Source: CAVSRC01 sp963762605 (GTDB taxonomy: Bacteria > Pseudomonadota > Alphaproteobacteria > Rhizobiales > Kaistiaceae). Taken from it: 64,000 bases of DNA. The DNA lies in NCBI GenBank assembly GCA_963762605.1, contig CAVXLJ010000021.1, positions 1 through 64,000 of the forward strand, read 5' to 3'. Numbering within the stretch: position 1 is the stretch's first letter; each line of letters begins with the position of its first letter. Shown here piece by piece: positions 27,728 through 35,907 of the stretch. Position numbers and translations under genes: made by a program. The notes beneath the pieces are model-generated. The model saw nothing but the letters and a program-made list of their open reading frames with translations, was not told where the DNA came from and made no database searches.

Positions 27728-28390
27728 TGGCCGACTTCCATATCTATGTGGGTTATCGCACCGTCTCGTCCTGGTCGCTGCGCGGCTGGTTGCCGATGAA
27801 GAAGGCCGGGGTGCCTTTCGAAGAGACGCTGATCCGCTATCGCACGCCGGAAGGCAGGGCGGAACTCGACCGGCTGTCGCCGACCGGCAAGGTGCCGTTC
27901 CTGGTCCACACGCGGTCCGACGGAAGCGACGGTCAAGGCGTGGGATTCGTTGGCGATCGCCGAATATCTGGCCGAGACCGTGCCGCAGGCGCAGCTGTGG
28001 CCCGCGGACCCGGTCGCCCGGGCACACGCCCGCTCGATCGCGGCGGAGATGCATTCCAGCTTCGCGGCGCTCCGCCAGCATTTCGATATGGCACTGTTTG
28101 AGCGCCGGCCGACTCCGGCTGATCCGCGGGCCCTCAAGGATGCCGAGCGCATCCAGGCGATCTGGCGCGAGTGTCGAGAGCGCTGGGGCCAAGGCGGGCC
28201 GTTTCTGTTCGGCCGCTGGAGCATTGCCGACGCGGCGTTTGCGCCGGTGGCGACCCGTTTTCGCACCTATGGGCTGACGCCCGATGCAGTGAGTGCCGCC
28301 TATATGGAGGCGGTGCTCGCCGACCCGGACTTCCGCGTTTGGGAGGCGCAGGCAAAGAAGGACGCACCGCCGGAGCCGCCTCTGCCCTAG
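27727..28390 (+). pseudogene. Glutathione S-transferase family protein, interrupted by a frameshift
   Basis: The first frame encodes the thioredoxin-fold domain (VGYRTVSSWSLRGWLPMKKAGVPFEE, then LSPTGKVPFLVH), and loses similarity near 27925. The +1 frame then gives TVKAWDSLAIAEYLAE and the all-helical C-terminal domain to 28390 (LFGRWSIADAAFAPVATRF). Deleting one base in GGAAGC near 27923-27928 would restore about 220 residues with the expected DGATVKAWDS. Family members conjugate glutathione to electrophiles or act as redox isomerases. The restored reading looks intact otherwise, so either a sequence error or a recent mutation is possible. Confidence 0.85.
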
Positions 28391-28584
28391 GCGCCGGCGC
28401 CGGCATCGGCACGGACTGTCGTGATCCGGCAAAAAGAATGCGCTAGTCTTGCCTGATCCCGCCTGATCGACGCTGGGTCCGCTTGACCGCGTGCCTCGAC
28501 GGACAGGCGTCGATCTGAAGCCGGCGAAGTGACAACCGCGGCCGGTTCCTTCAGGGGCGATTCACAGACGAGAGAGGCTGAGCC

Positions 28585-29454
28585 ATGAACGGACTTTCGC
28601 GTTCCAAACTCCTGACCACCGTTGCCGCCGCCTGCCTGGCGATGACGTTTACCGTCGGCGGAGCACTGGCCGCCGACCCGGTGCCGCAGAACGACCTGCT
28701 CAATGCGACGCTGTGGGTGACCAATTCGGTCGAGTACAAGGCTGTCGCCGAGGAAGCCTATGCGCTGGCCAAGATCCAGCTCGACAAGGCGCTGGCCGAC
28801 AAGAACTGGACGGCGGCGACCGAGCAGACCGGCGACTTCCAGAACAAGCCGCCGGCGATCATCCTCGACGCCGATGAGACCGTGATCGACAACGGCGCCT
28901 ACGAGGCCTGGCTGATCAAGACCGGCAAGGACTACAGCGGCAAGACCTGGGCGGCGTGGGTGGCCGACGCCGAGGCCAAGGCGGTGCCGGGTGCCGTCGA
29001 CTTCACCAAATACGCCGATTCCAAGGGTGTGAAGGTGTTCTACGTCACCAACCGCTCGGCCGACCAGGAAGCGGCGACGCGCAAGAACATGGAAGCCCTC
29101 GGCTTCCCGATGGGCGGCAATGTCGACACCTTCCTGATGAGCGGCGAGCAAAAGGACTGGACCTCGAAGAAGGGCACGCGCCGCGCCTTCGTCGCCAAGG
29201 ACTATCGCATCCTGCTCCTGCTCGGCGACAATTACGGCGACTTCTCCGACGACTATGGCGGATCGGAAGCCGACCGGTTGAAGTCGTTCGAGTCCAACGC
29301 GGCCCATATCGGCCACGACTGGATCTTCATTCCCAATCCGGAATACGGCTCGTTCGAGTCGGCGCCGTTCCTGTCGAACTACAAGCTGTCGCCGGACGAG
29401 CGCCGCCAGATGAAGATCGACGCGCTGCCCAGCTGGGCCGGCCCGAAGGAATAA
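28585..29454 (+). CDS. Secreted acid phosphatase, HAD class IIIB (lipoprotein e(P4)-like)
   Basis: A 289-residue exported phosphatase of the e(P4)/class C acid phosphatase family, which removes phosphate from nucleotides such as NMN in the periplasm. The catalytic pair is D95-A-D97 in AIILDADETVIDNGAYEAWL, with the later YVTNRSADQEAATRKNM and LLLLGDNYGDFSDDYGG supplying the remaining HAD motifs. The signal peptide ends at about residue 30 (GGALA-ADP). C17 lies inside the hydrophobic core, so a lipoprotein anchor is unlikely, unlike e(P4) itself. It is followed after 10 bases by the broken palindromic repeat that holds the IS110 element. Confidence 0.9.
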   Translation: MNGLSRSKLLTTVAAACLAMTFTVGGALAADPVPQNDLLNATLWVTNSVEYKAVAEEAYALAKIQLDKALADKNWTAATEQTGDFQNKPPAIILDADETVIDNGAYEAWLIKTGKDYSGKTWAAWVADAEAKAVPGAVDFTKYADSKGVKVFYVTNRSADQEAATRKNMEALGFPMGGNVDTFLMSGEQKDWTSKKGTRRAFVAKDYRILLLLGDNYGDFSDDYGGSEADRLKSFESNAAHIGHDWIFIPNPEYGSFESAPFLSNYKLSPDERRQMKIDALPSWAGPKE

Positions 29455-29464
29455 GCGTCGGCAT

Positions 29465-29516
29465 CGTGTCCCGGGCGCAGCGCGGTGCGTAGTGCCGCGC
29501 TGCAGAACCGGGACCT
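29465..29516 (+). repeat. Left half of a palindromic repeat split by IS110
   Basis: These 52 bases match the first half (unit A) of the 115-bp repeats at 41038 and 41447, with several changes. They share the CGTGTCCCGGGCGC opening, the central stem and the GCAGAACCGGGACCT end. The second half is at 30643-30688. Confidence 0.8.
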
Positions 29517-29560
29517 AATGACTGGACCCCTGTGTGTCGAGGATGTGCCAAGATGAGGGT

Positions 29561-29677
29561 GCGGGCGGGAGATCGTTGGACCCCTGGTCTTTGAAGACCG
29601 CGATCCGGTCTTGATCCCCGCCCGCCCTTGAACACCCAACCTGGACAGTTGACCGAGGCCGGTTGCAACGGACCTCG
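29561..29677 (+). ncRNA. Candidate IS110 bridge RNA
   Basis: The left noncoding end is highly structured. GCGGGCGGGAGATC (29561) pairs with GATCCCCGCCCGC (29613-29625) with one bulged base. It encloses GGTCTTTGAAGACC (29586-29599), a self-complementary hairpin. A second hairpin has stem CGAGG/CCTCG (29654-29677) with a self-complementary GTTGCAAC in the loop. IS110 elements are known to make a bridge RNA from this region, with separate loops for target and donor DNA. The family, place and two-hairpin shape agree; guide pairing was not worked out. Confidence 0.45.
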
Positions 29678-29696
29678 CAGCACAGGGATAGGCACC

Positions 29697-30626
29697 ATGA
29701 TCATAGCCCCTGGCTTCATCGGAATCGATGTCTCCAAAAGGCATCTCGACATCTTCGACCCCACCGCAATGCCGCAGCAACTCGATAACACTGCTGCAGC
29801 GCTCGCCGGCCTCATCGAAGGCTGGGCGCAGCGTGACGCCTTCGTGCTGTTCGAGGCAACCGGCCACTACGACCGCGTCCTCAGACAGGCTCTCGCCGCC
29901 GCCGGCGTTCGCTTCGCCCGCGTCAATCCCAGCCGAGCCCGTGACTTCGCCCGCGCCGCCGGCTTCCTTGCCAAGACCGACGCCGTCGACGCCCGCATGC
30001 TGGCGGTCATGGCCCAATCCCTGTGCCCGCCGCCGCAGGACGACAGGGACGAGGAGCGCGAACGCCTCGCCCTTCTCAGCAAGCGCCGCGACCAGCTCGT
30101 CGCCATCCGCCAGCAGGAACGCACCCGCCGCAGCGAATGCTCCGATCCCGTCGCGCTCGACAGCATCGCTGACCACATCGCCTGGCTCGATGCGGCGATC
30201 GAAGCCCTCAATGCGAAGATCGCCGCGGCCATTGCCGCCGCCGCCGATCTCGACCGCGACCGCCGCCTGCTTGTCTCCGTCCCCGGCGTCGGCCCGGTCA
30301 CCGCCACCGTCCTCCTCGCCCTGCTGCCCGAACTCGGCCGGCGTCCGCCCCGCCAACTGACCGCTCTCGCTGGCCTGGCGCCCTTCAACAATGACAGCGG
30401 CACCCGTCGCGGCCAGCGCTCTATCCACGGCGGTCGCAAGCGCGTCCGCAACGCCCTCTACGTCGCCGCCTTCAGTGCCGTCCACCACGCTCCACGCTTC
30501 ATCGCCTTCTACAAACGCCTCATCGACGCCGGAAAACCCGCCAAGGTCGCCATCATTGCCGTTGCCCGCAAACTCCTCACCATCCTCAACGCCGTCATCA
30601 GGGATCAACAGCCCTTCCGAGCTTGA
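29697..30626 (+). CDS. IS110 family transposase (bridge-RNA recombinase)
   Basis: A 309-residue intact transposase. The RuvC-like DEDD tetrad is visible: D11 in GFIGIDVSKRHLD, E53 in LFEATGHYDR, D95 and D98 in KTDAVDARM. A helical spacer (about 105-185) leads to the C-terminal Tnp domain with the helix-hairpin-helix-like VPGVGPVTATVLLALLPELG and the serine-bearing GLAPFNNDSGTRRGQRSIHG, where the nucleophilic serine lies. The ATG at 29697 gives the usual family N-terminus. Nothing is truncated, so the element could still move. Confidence 0.93.
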   Translation: MIIAPGFIGIDVSKRHLDIFDPTAMPQQLDNTAAALAGLIEGWAQRDAFVLFEATGHYDRVLRQALAAAGVRFARVNPSRARDFARAAGFLAKTDAVDARMLAVMAQSLCPPPQDDRDEERERLALLSKRRDQLVAIRQQERTRRSECSDPVALDSIADHIAWLDAAIEALNAKIAAAIAAAADLDRDRRLLVSVPGVGPVTATVLLALLPELGRRPPRQLTALAGLAPFNNDSGTRRGQRSIHGGRKRVRNALYVAAFSAVHHAPRFIAFYKRLIDAGKPAKVAIIAVARKLLTILNAVIRDQQPFRA

Positions 30627-30642
30627 CCCTCAAACACAGTTG

Positions 30643-30688
30643 CCGGATCTGCGCAGCAGCGCTCCACGCTGCATCGCGTCCGGGGAAC
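30643..30688 (+). repeat. Right half of the palindromic repeat split by IS110
   Basis: CCGGATCTGCG opens and GCGTCCGGGGAAC closes this 46-base unit B, matching the second half of the 115-bp repeats. It directly follows the IS110 right end. A separate CCGCAC/GTGCGG hairpin at 30707-30720 follows, just after the stop of the next gene on the other strand, where it could act as a terminator. Confidence 0.8.
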
Positions 30689-30722
30689 GGGGGCGGGTAT
30701 CGGACCCGCACAAGTGCGGTGC

Positions 30723-31154
30723 TCACACCCCCGTCTTGCCGGCGAAGCCGGCGGCGATGATGCCGGCCAGCGCGCATTCCTCGTCGCGGTCGCCGGTATC
30801 GCCGGAGATGCCGACCGCGCCGACGACCTGCTTCTCCTCGTCGAGGATGAGCACGCCGCCGGGGGAGGGGACGGCGCGGCCGCCGCTGGCGGCAGCGAGC
30901 GCGGTCAGGGAGGCGGGATTGCTCGCCGCGCGGGCTGCCAGCTCGCGCGTACCGAAGCCCATGCCGAGCGCGCCCCATGCCTTGCCATAGGCGATGTCGA
31001 AGCGGAGGATGCCGGCGCGATCCTCGCGCTTGAAGGCGACGAGGTGCCCGCCGGCGTCGGTGACCGCGACCGCCAGCGGCGCACAGTCCAGTTCGCGTCC
31101 CTTGGCGAGCGCCGCGTCGACGATGACGGACGCCTCAGCGAGCGTGATCGGCAT
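30723..31154 (-). CDS. GlcG/HbpS family haem-binding-type protein
   Basis: A 143-residue protein of the GlcG/HbpS fold. Marks are ITLAEASVIVDAALAKG, APLAVAVTDAGGHLVAFKRED, and the C-terminal GGVLILDEEKQVVGAVGISGDTGDRDEECALAGI. Members bind haem or cobalamin, or serve as extracellular sensors, but most cytoplasmic ones have no defined role. No signal peptide is present. It lies 20 bases after ychF in the same direction, so it is probably cotranscribed with it. Confidence 0.88.
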   Translation of the reverse strand: MPITLAEASVIVDAALAKGRELDCAPLAVAVTDAGGHLVAFKREDRAGILRFDIAYGKAWGALGMGFGTRELAARAASNPASLTALAAASGGRAVPSPGGVLILDEEKQVVGAVGISGDTGDRDEECALAGIIAAGFAGKTGV

Positions 31155-31174
31155 GGCGAGGCCCTCTGTCTTCC

Positions 31175-32272
31175 CTACACGTTGAACTTGAACAGCATCA
31201 CGTCGCCGTCCCTGACGACGTAGTCCTTGCCTTCGTCGCGCGCCTTGCCGGCGTCCTTGGCCGCCTGTTCGCCGCCAAGCGCGATGTAGTCGTCATAGGC
31301 GATCGTCTGGGCGCGGATGAAGCCCTTCTCGAAATCGCTGTGGATGGTGCCGGCCGCCTGCGGCGCCCGGGCGCCGGCCGGAATCGTCCAGGCGCGCACT
31401 TCCTTCGGCCCCGCGGTGAAGAAGGTGATGAGGCCGAGCAGGTCGTAGCCGGCACGGATCAGCCGGTCGAGGCCGGGCTCATGCAGGCCGAGTGTTTCCA
31501 GGAACTCATGCTCCTCCGCGTCGGCGAGTTGCGCCACCTCGGCCTCGATCTCCGCCGAGAAGACCACCGCGCCGGCGCCCTCGGCGCGTGCCATTTCTTC
31601 CACGCGCCTGGAATGGGCGTTGCCGCTGGCGGCTGCCGCCTCCTCGACATTGGCGACATAGAGCACGGGCTTGGCGGTCAACAGGTTGAAGGAACGGAAC
31701 AGCGCCTCCTCGCCCTTGGGCACCTCGGTCAGCCGCGCCGGCTTGCCTTCGGTGAGCAATGCCAAAGCGGCGTCCATCAACGCCACCTCGACCTTCGCGT
31801 CCTTGTCGCCGGACTGCGCTTTCTTGCGCAGCGGGTTGACCCGCCGTTCGAGGCTGGCGAGGTCGGCCAGCATCAGCTCGGTGTTGACCGTCTCGGCATC
31901 GGCGACCGGGTCGATCTTGCCCTCGACATGGGTGACGTTGCCGTCCTCGAAGCAGCGCAGCACATGCACCACCGCGTCGACCTCGCGAATATTGGCGAGG
32001 AACTGGTTGCCGAGCCCCTCGCCCTTGGAGGCGCCGCGCACCAGCCCGGCGATATCGACGAAGCTGATGCGGGTCGGCACGATCTGCGCCGGATTGACGA
32101 TGGCCGCCAGGTGATCGAGACGCGGATCGGGTACCGCCACGTCACCGGTGTTGGGCTCGATGGTGCAGAACGGATAGTTCGCGGCCTGCGCCGCGGCAGT
32201 GCGCGTCAAGGCGTTGAAGAGGGTCGACTTGCCGACATTGGGCAGGCCGACAATGCCGCAGCGGAATCCCAT
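31175..32272 (-). CDS. ychF: Redox-regulated ATPase YchF
   Basis: A 365-residue Obg-like P-loop protein that binds ribosomes and hydrolyses ATP in preference to GTP. G1 is GLPNVGKSTLFNALT, G3 region is ISFVDIAGLVRGASKGEGLGNQ, and the G4 site reads YVANVEE where true GTPases have NKxD, the known reason for ATP preference. A coiled-coil insertion (about 130-200) and the C-terminal TGS domain (about 280-365, ending EGKDYVVRDGDVMLFKFNV) complete it. In many alphaproteobacteria ychF is next to pth and rplY; here 2 kb of other genes separate them. Confidence 0.96.
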   Translation of the reverse strand: MGFRCGIVGLPNVGKSTLFNALTRTAAAQAANYPFCTIEPNTGDVAVPDPRLDHLAAIVNPAQIVPTRISFVDIAGLVRGASKGEGLGNQFLANIREVDAVVHVLRCFEDGNVTHVEGKIDPVADAETVNTELMLADLASLERRVNPLRKKAQSGDKDAKVEVALMDAALALLTEGKPARLTEVPKGEEALFRSFNLLTAKPVLYVANVEEAAAASGNAHSRRVEEMARAEGAGAVVFSAEIEAEVAQLADAEEHEFLETLGLHEPGLDRLIRAGYDLLGLITFFTAGPKEVRAWTIPAGARAPQAAGTIHSDFEKGFIRAQTIAYDDYIALGGEQAAKDAGKARDEGKDYVVRDGDVMLFKFNV

Positions 32273-32445
32273 GAAAAGTCCTCGGACAAGCGCGGGAAGG
32301 GGAGGTTGCCGCGTCTTCTAGCAGGCCGGCTCCAATCGGCAAGGGCCGGTGGGCGGTTCGTCAGGCAGATGGGCGTGCCGATCGCTCCTGACAGGCCCTG
32401 ACACTGACATTCAGTAGGCTTGTCTTATTGATTGGAGGTAGACCA

Positions 32446-33174
32446 ATGACCGATTTCGTCTTGATCGGAGGATTCTGGATCGGTGCTTGGGCGTGGGGCG
32501 CGGTTGTCCGCGAATTGGAGCGTCGCGGTCACCAGGCCTACGCGCTCGATCTGACCGGGCTTGGCGACAAGCGCGATCTCGCGGGCCCAGACGTTCGTCT
32601 CGAAACGCACATTTCGGACGTCATCAGCTTTCTGGTCGCAAACGATCTGCGTGATGCTGTTCTGGTCGGCCATAGCGGTGGCAATGCGGCCGTCCAAGCC
32701 ACTGCAGACCGTGTGCCGGAGCGGGTTGCCGGGCTGATTTACGTCGACAGCGGCCCTTTGCCCAATGGCGCCTGCGTTGCCGATTTCAACGGACCGACGG
32801 GGCGCGCCGACTTGGAACGCCAGGCGCTGGACGGGTGGCGGCTGCCGTTTCCGCCGTTCGAGGCGCTCGGCGAGACCAGCTTGGCGGGTCTGGACGAGGC
32901 AAAACGGACCCTGATGCGGGAGAAAGCCGTTGACGAGCCGCTTGGCGTTGCGGTCGACCCGATACGACTGAGCGGAGGGGAGCGAGCCGGCCTGCGCAAA
33001 TGGGCGATCCTGTGCACCATGCCGGTCGAAGCCGTCGAGGCCCGCATCGCGGATGGCGATCCGTGGTTCGCGGTCATGGGGCAGCCGGACTGGACGCTTC
33101 TGGCGCTGCCGACGGGGCATTGGCCGATGCTTTCGGAGCCGGAGAAACTCGCCGCAATGCTTTCAGCGTGGTGA
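32446..33174 (+). CDS. Alpha/beta hydrolase
   Basis: A 242-residue alpha/beta hydrolase. The nucleophile elbow is GHSGGN with S77, the oxyanion strand is VLIGGFWIGAWAW near the N-terminus, and the catalytic histidine is in PTGHWPML near residue 226. It resembles small esterases of the salicylate/methyl-ketone type, but the substrate is unknown. The ATG at 32446 is fixed by GGAGGT seven bases upstream. Codon use is slightly less GC-biased than its neighbours. It stands apart from the flanking housekeeping genes. Confidence 0.85.
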   Translation: MTDFVLIGGFWIGAWAWGAVVRELERRGHQAYALDLTGLGDKRDLAGPDVRLETHISDVISFLVANDLRDAVLVGHSGGNAAVQATADRVPERVAGLIYVDSGPLPNGACVADFNGPTGRADLERQALDGWRLPFPPFEALGETSLAGLDEAKRTLMREKAVDEPLGVAVDPIRLSGGERAGLRKWAILCTMPVEAVEARIADGDPWFAVMGQPDWTLLALPTGHWPMLSEPEKLAAMLSAW

Positions 33175-33288
33175 AATCGGCCCGCCAACCGGTTTCCGCG
33201 CGGCGCGCCCGTCTTGACCTGTCTCAAAACCGCAGCGGGCGTTCGGCGTAGCCTGTTTGCCCTCACGTGTGACGAGGGGAGGCATGCG

Positions 33289-34179
33289 ATGCGTGTGCTC
33301 GTAACCTGGGGATCCAAGCTTGGCGGGACGAAAGGCATCGCCCGCATAGTGGCGGAGGAGCTTGAGTATCGGGGCGTGGAGGTGGCGCTCCTGCCCGCCA
33401 CGCAACTGCGCGGCGTCAAGGGCTTCGACGCGGTGATCATCGGCGGAGCGATCTACGCCTCGCGCTGGCACAAGGCGGCGGTGCGCTTCGTGGAGCGCAA
33501 CGTCGAGGCGCTCCGGCGCATGCCCGTCTGGCTGTTCTCCAGCGGCCCGCTCGACAATTCCGCTGACGTGAGGTCGATCCCGCCGGTGAAAGAGGTCGCC
33601 GCCCTGATGGAGCGCGTCGGGGCGCTCGGGCACGCGACCTTCGGCGGCAAGCTTCCCGCCGATGCCAAGGGATTTCCCGCCAACGCCATGGCCAGGGAGC
33701 ATTCCGGCGACTGGCGCAATCCGGAGCGGGTCCACGCCTGGGCGGCGGAAATCGCCGAGGCACTGCCGAGCGCGAAGCCGGGCGAGGCACACGAGCTTTC
33801 CGGCCATGCGCTGTGGCGGCTGCTGGCGTTCGGGGTCGCCGGCTGGGCGCTTTGCGCCGCGGTGATGGGCGGCCTCATGGCGGTTGCGCCGCTGTGGCTG
33901 GCGCTGACACTCCATGCGATCGCCGCGCCGGCGATCTTCGCCGCCCTGTCCTTCTTCTATTTCCGTGTGCCGGGAGCGCGCCAGCCGCTGGAGACCGCGC
34001 TCGCTTTCACCGCCCTCGTGGTGGTTCTCGACGCGGTCGTCGTGGCGGGGCTGGCCTTACGCTCCTTCGAGATGTTCTCGAGCGTCGCCGGCACATGGCT
34101 GCCCTTCGCCCTCATTCTGCTCGCGACCTGGGCGACCGGTTCGATCCTGGCGATGATGCCGGAGAAGGGTGAGCAGTGA
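33289..34179 (+). CDS. Flavodoxin domain fused to a four-helix membrane domain
   Basis: A 296-residue fusion. Residues 1-165 form a Flavodoxin_5 domain of the HemG type: VLVTWGSKLGGTKGIARIVAEEL is the FMN phosphate loop, then FDAVIIGGAIYASRWHKAAVRFV and WLFSSGPLDN. Residues 182-292 contain four hydrophobic helices (LWRLLAFGVAGWALCAAVMGGL; LALTLHAIAAPAIFAALSFFYF; LAFTALVVVLDAVVVAGLAL; FALILLATWATGSILAMM). The first part suggests a membrane-bound FMN electron carrier. The family name protoporphyrinogen oxidase would be misleading, as a closer HemG is at 62186. The ATG follows a GAGGGGA site. Confidence 0.85.
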   Translation: MRVLVTWGSKLGGTKGIARIVAEELEYRGVEVALLPATQLRGVKGFDAVIIGGAIYASRWHKAAVRFVERNVEALRRMPVWLFSSGPLDNSADVRSIPPVKEVAALMERVGALGHATFGGKLPADAKGFPANAMAREHSGDWRNPERVHAWAAEIAEALPSAKPGEAHELSGHALWRLLAFGVAGWALCAAVMGGLMAVAPLWLALTLHAIAAPAIFAALSFFYFRVPGARQPLETALAFTALVVVLDAVVVAGLALRSFEMFSSVAGTWLPFALILLATWATGSILAMMPEKGEQ

Positions 34180-34224
34180 ATCGTGGGTGGTCAATTGTGA
34201 ATGGAGCGGCGTCGTCTCCATTCA

Positions 34225-34935
34225 CTATCCACCACCAAACAGCTTCTTGAGCCCGCGGGCGAGCGGCCCCTCTCCGGGCCCTTCATGTTTTGCTTGAGGA
34301 GCCTGCGATTCTGATTCCGGCTTTGCGGACAAGTCCTTGTCCGGTTTGGCTTTTTTCTCGGCCTCCGGTGGCTTTGTGGCGGCATGCAGGCGGTTGGCCA
34401 AGGTGGCGTCCTTGCCTTCGGCAAGCAGGGCGGCGTTGTCGGCGATGGCCTCGATCAGCGGCTTCAGCCATTCCTGATCGGCCTTGGCGAAGTCGTGCAG
34501 CACGTAATACTGCACCGCCTCCTTGACGCCGGGATGGCCGACCCCGATGCGCAAGCGGCGGTAACCGTCGCCAAGCGCCGCGTCGATCGAGCGCAGGCCG
34601 TTATGGCCGGCCGCGCCGCCGCCGGTCTTCATGCGCGTCTTGCCGGGCGGCAGGTCGACCTCGTCGTGGATCACCACGATGTCGGCGGCGGGGATCTTGT
34701 AGAAGGCGGCGGCGGCCTGAACCGCGCGGCCGGACTCGTTCATGTAGGTCTGCGGCTTGAGCAGCAGAACCTTCTCGCCGGAGAGCGTCGCTTCCGAAAC
34801 CTCTGCCTGGAAACGCCGCCGCCACGACGGGAAGCCGTGGCGGCGGTGAATGGCGTCGACGGCCATGAAGCCGACATTGTGCCGGTTCTGCGCATATTGC
34901 GCGCCGGGATTGCCGAGGCCGACGATGAGGAGCAT
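34225..34935 (-). CDS. pth: Peptidyl-tRNA hydrolase
   Basis: A 236-residue Pth that frees tRNAs from peptides dropped by stalled ribosomes. The active site is clear: N10 and H20 in GLGNPGAQYAQNRHNVGFMAVD, and the aspartate in DEVDLPPGKTRMKTGGGAAGHNGLRSI. The core ends near residue 190, and about 45 extra residues rich in lysine, glutamate and proline follow, ending LKKLFGGG, a tail common in Hyphomicrobiales. It lies 33 bases after rplY in the same direction, the normal pair. Confidence 0.95.
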   Translation of the reverse strand: MLLIVGLGNPGAQYAQNRHNVGFMAVDAIHRRHGFPSWRRRFQAEVSEATLSGEKVLLLKPQTYMNESGRAVQAAAAFYKIPAADIVVIHDEVDLPPGKTRMKTGGGAAGHNGLRSIDAALGDGYRRLRIGVGHPGVKEAVQYYVLHDFAKADQEWLKPLIEAIADNAALLAEGKDATLANRLHAATKPPEAEKKAKPDKDLSAKPESESQAPQAKHEGPGEGPLARGLKKLFGGG

Positions 34936-34968
34936 GCGGGCTCTCTCCGTTGCCCCGGCAAGCCGGGA

Positions 34969-35673
34969 TTACTTCTTCGCGGCCTCCGGAGCGGCGGCAG
35001 CGGCCGGCGCGGCGGCCGGTGCGGCAGCAGCACCTTCGGCACCCACCACTTCCGGCGCTTCGGCCGCCTTGGCGGCGGCTTCGGCGGCGGCACGCACTTC
35101 TTCCTTGACGCCGGCCGGCGCGGCAATCGTGGCGATGGTGAAATCGCGCTTGATCGTCGGGCGTACGCCTTCGGGCAGCGAAACGGCGGAAATGTGCAGT
35201 GAGTCGTTGATGTCGAGGCCGGTCAGGTCGGCGACGATCTTCTCCGGGATCGAGTCGACGCGGCAGATCAGCGAAATGCGATGGCGCACGACGTTGATCA
35301 CGCCGCCGCGCTTGACGCCCGGCGACTGGGTGTCGTTGATGAACTGCACCGGCACGTCGATGGTGATGGTGGAATCCGGCGTCACGCGCAGGAAGTCGAC
35401 GTGCAGCGGCTTGTCGCTCACCGGGTCGAGCTGGTAATCGCGCGGGACGGCCTGGACCTTCTCGCCGCTGACGTCGATGGTCGCGACCGAGGTGTAAAAG
35501 CCGCCGCCGAGAATTTTGAGCGACAGCTCGCGGGCAGGCAGGCTGATGGCAATCGGGGGTTTATTGCCGCCGTAGATCACGGCGGGGGTCATGCCTTGAC
35601 GACGAACCGAGCGGGCGGCCCCCTTGCCCACCTTCTCGCGAACCGTCGCCGAGAGCTCGTAATTGGCGCCCAT
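34969..35673 (-). CDS. rplY: Large ribosomal subunit protein L25/general stress protein Ctc
   Basis: A 234-residue bL25 of the long (CTC) type, which binds 5S rRNA. The L25 domain covers about 1-95 (ELSATVREKVGKGAARSVRRQGMTPAVIYGG), the TL5-like C-terminal domain about 98-190 (FINDTQSPGVKRGGVINVVRH, then SIPEKIVADLTGLDI), and the last 45 residues are alanine-rich (EGAAAAPAAAPAAAAAPEAAKK-like). The ATG at 35673 gives the conserved MGANYELSA start. It heads the rplY-pth operon. Confidence 0.95.
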   Translation of the reverse strand: MGANYELSATVREKVGKGAARSVRRQGMTPAVIYGGNKPPIAISLPARELSLKILGGGFYTSVATIDVSGEKVQAVPRDYQLDPVSDKPLHVDFLRVTPDSTITIDVPVQFINDTQSPGVKRGGVINVVRHRISLICRVDSIPEKIVADLTGLDINDSLHISAVSLPEGVRPTIKRDFTIATIAAPAGVKEEVRAAAEAAAKAAEAPEVVGAEGAAAAPAAAPAAAAAPEAAKK

Positions 35674-35907
35674 CGGACAACTCCTTGAGTTTGGCTGTTT
35701 TGCCGCGTGCCTCCAGGGGTGTCGGCGCGGCAGCCGGCTTATAGGGGAGAGCGCGACGAAGGGCAAGCCGGCCCGCCCGCCGCGGCGCGGGGGGGGCCAC
35801 TTACATTCAATTGCCTGCATGCCATTAACCGCAATTCTACCAATGCGTTGTACAGACGATGGTTGTGGCGGGGGCCGGAAACCCGGTTTCAGCCCGATCT
35901 TGAGGCG

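Larger units (their letters stand above)
29517..30642 (+). mobile_element. IS110-family insertion sequence
   Basis: The element is bounded by comparison with the intact 115-bp repeats at 41038 and 41447: their spacer between units A and B is replaced here by about 1126 bases. It carries 180 noncoding bases on the left, one transposase gene and only 16 bases on the right, the layout of the IS110 group (not IS1111). No terminal inverted repeats of normal length are seen, as expected, though CTGTGT (29530) and ACACAG (30634) are complementary near the ends. The exact ends are uncertain by a few bases. Confidence 0.8.

Noticed and set aside
29517..30642. Integrative element or prophage around the IS110
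   Set aside because: Only one transposase gene is present and the flanks are ordinary chromosomal genes; no integrase, tRNA attachment site or phage genes occur.
33289..34179. A second hemG
   Set aside because: The flavodoxin part lacks the HemG insert (YPRYxxxDRxxIRLIM) that is present in the gene at 62186.
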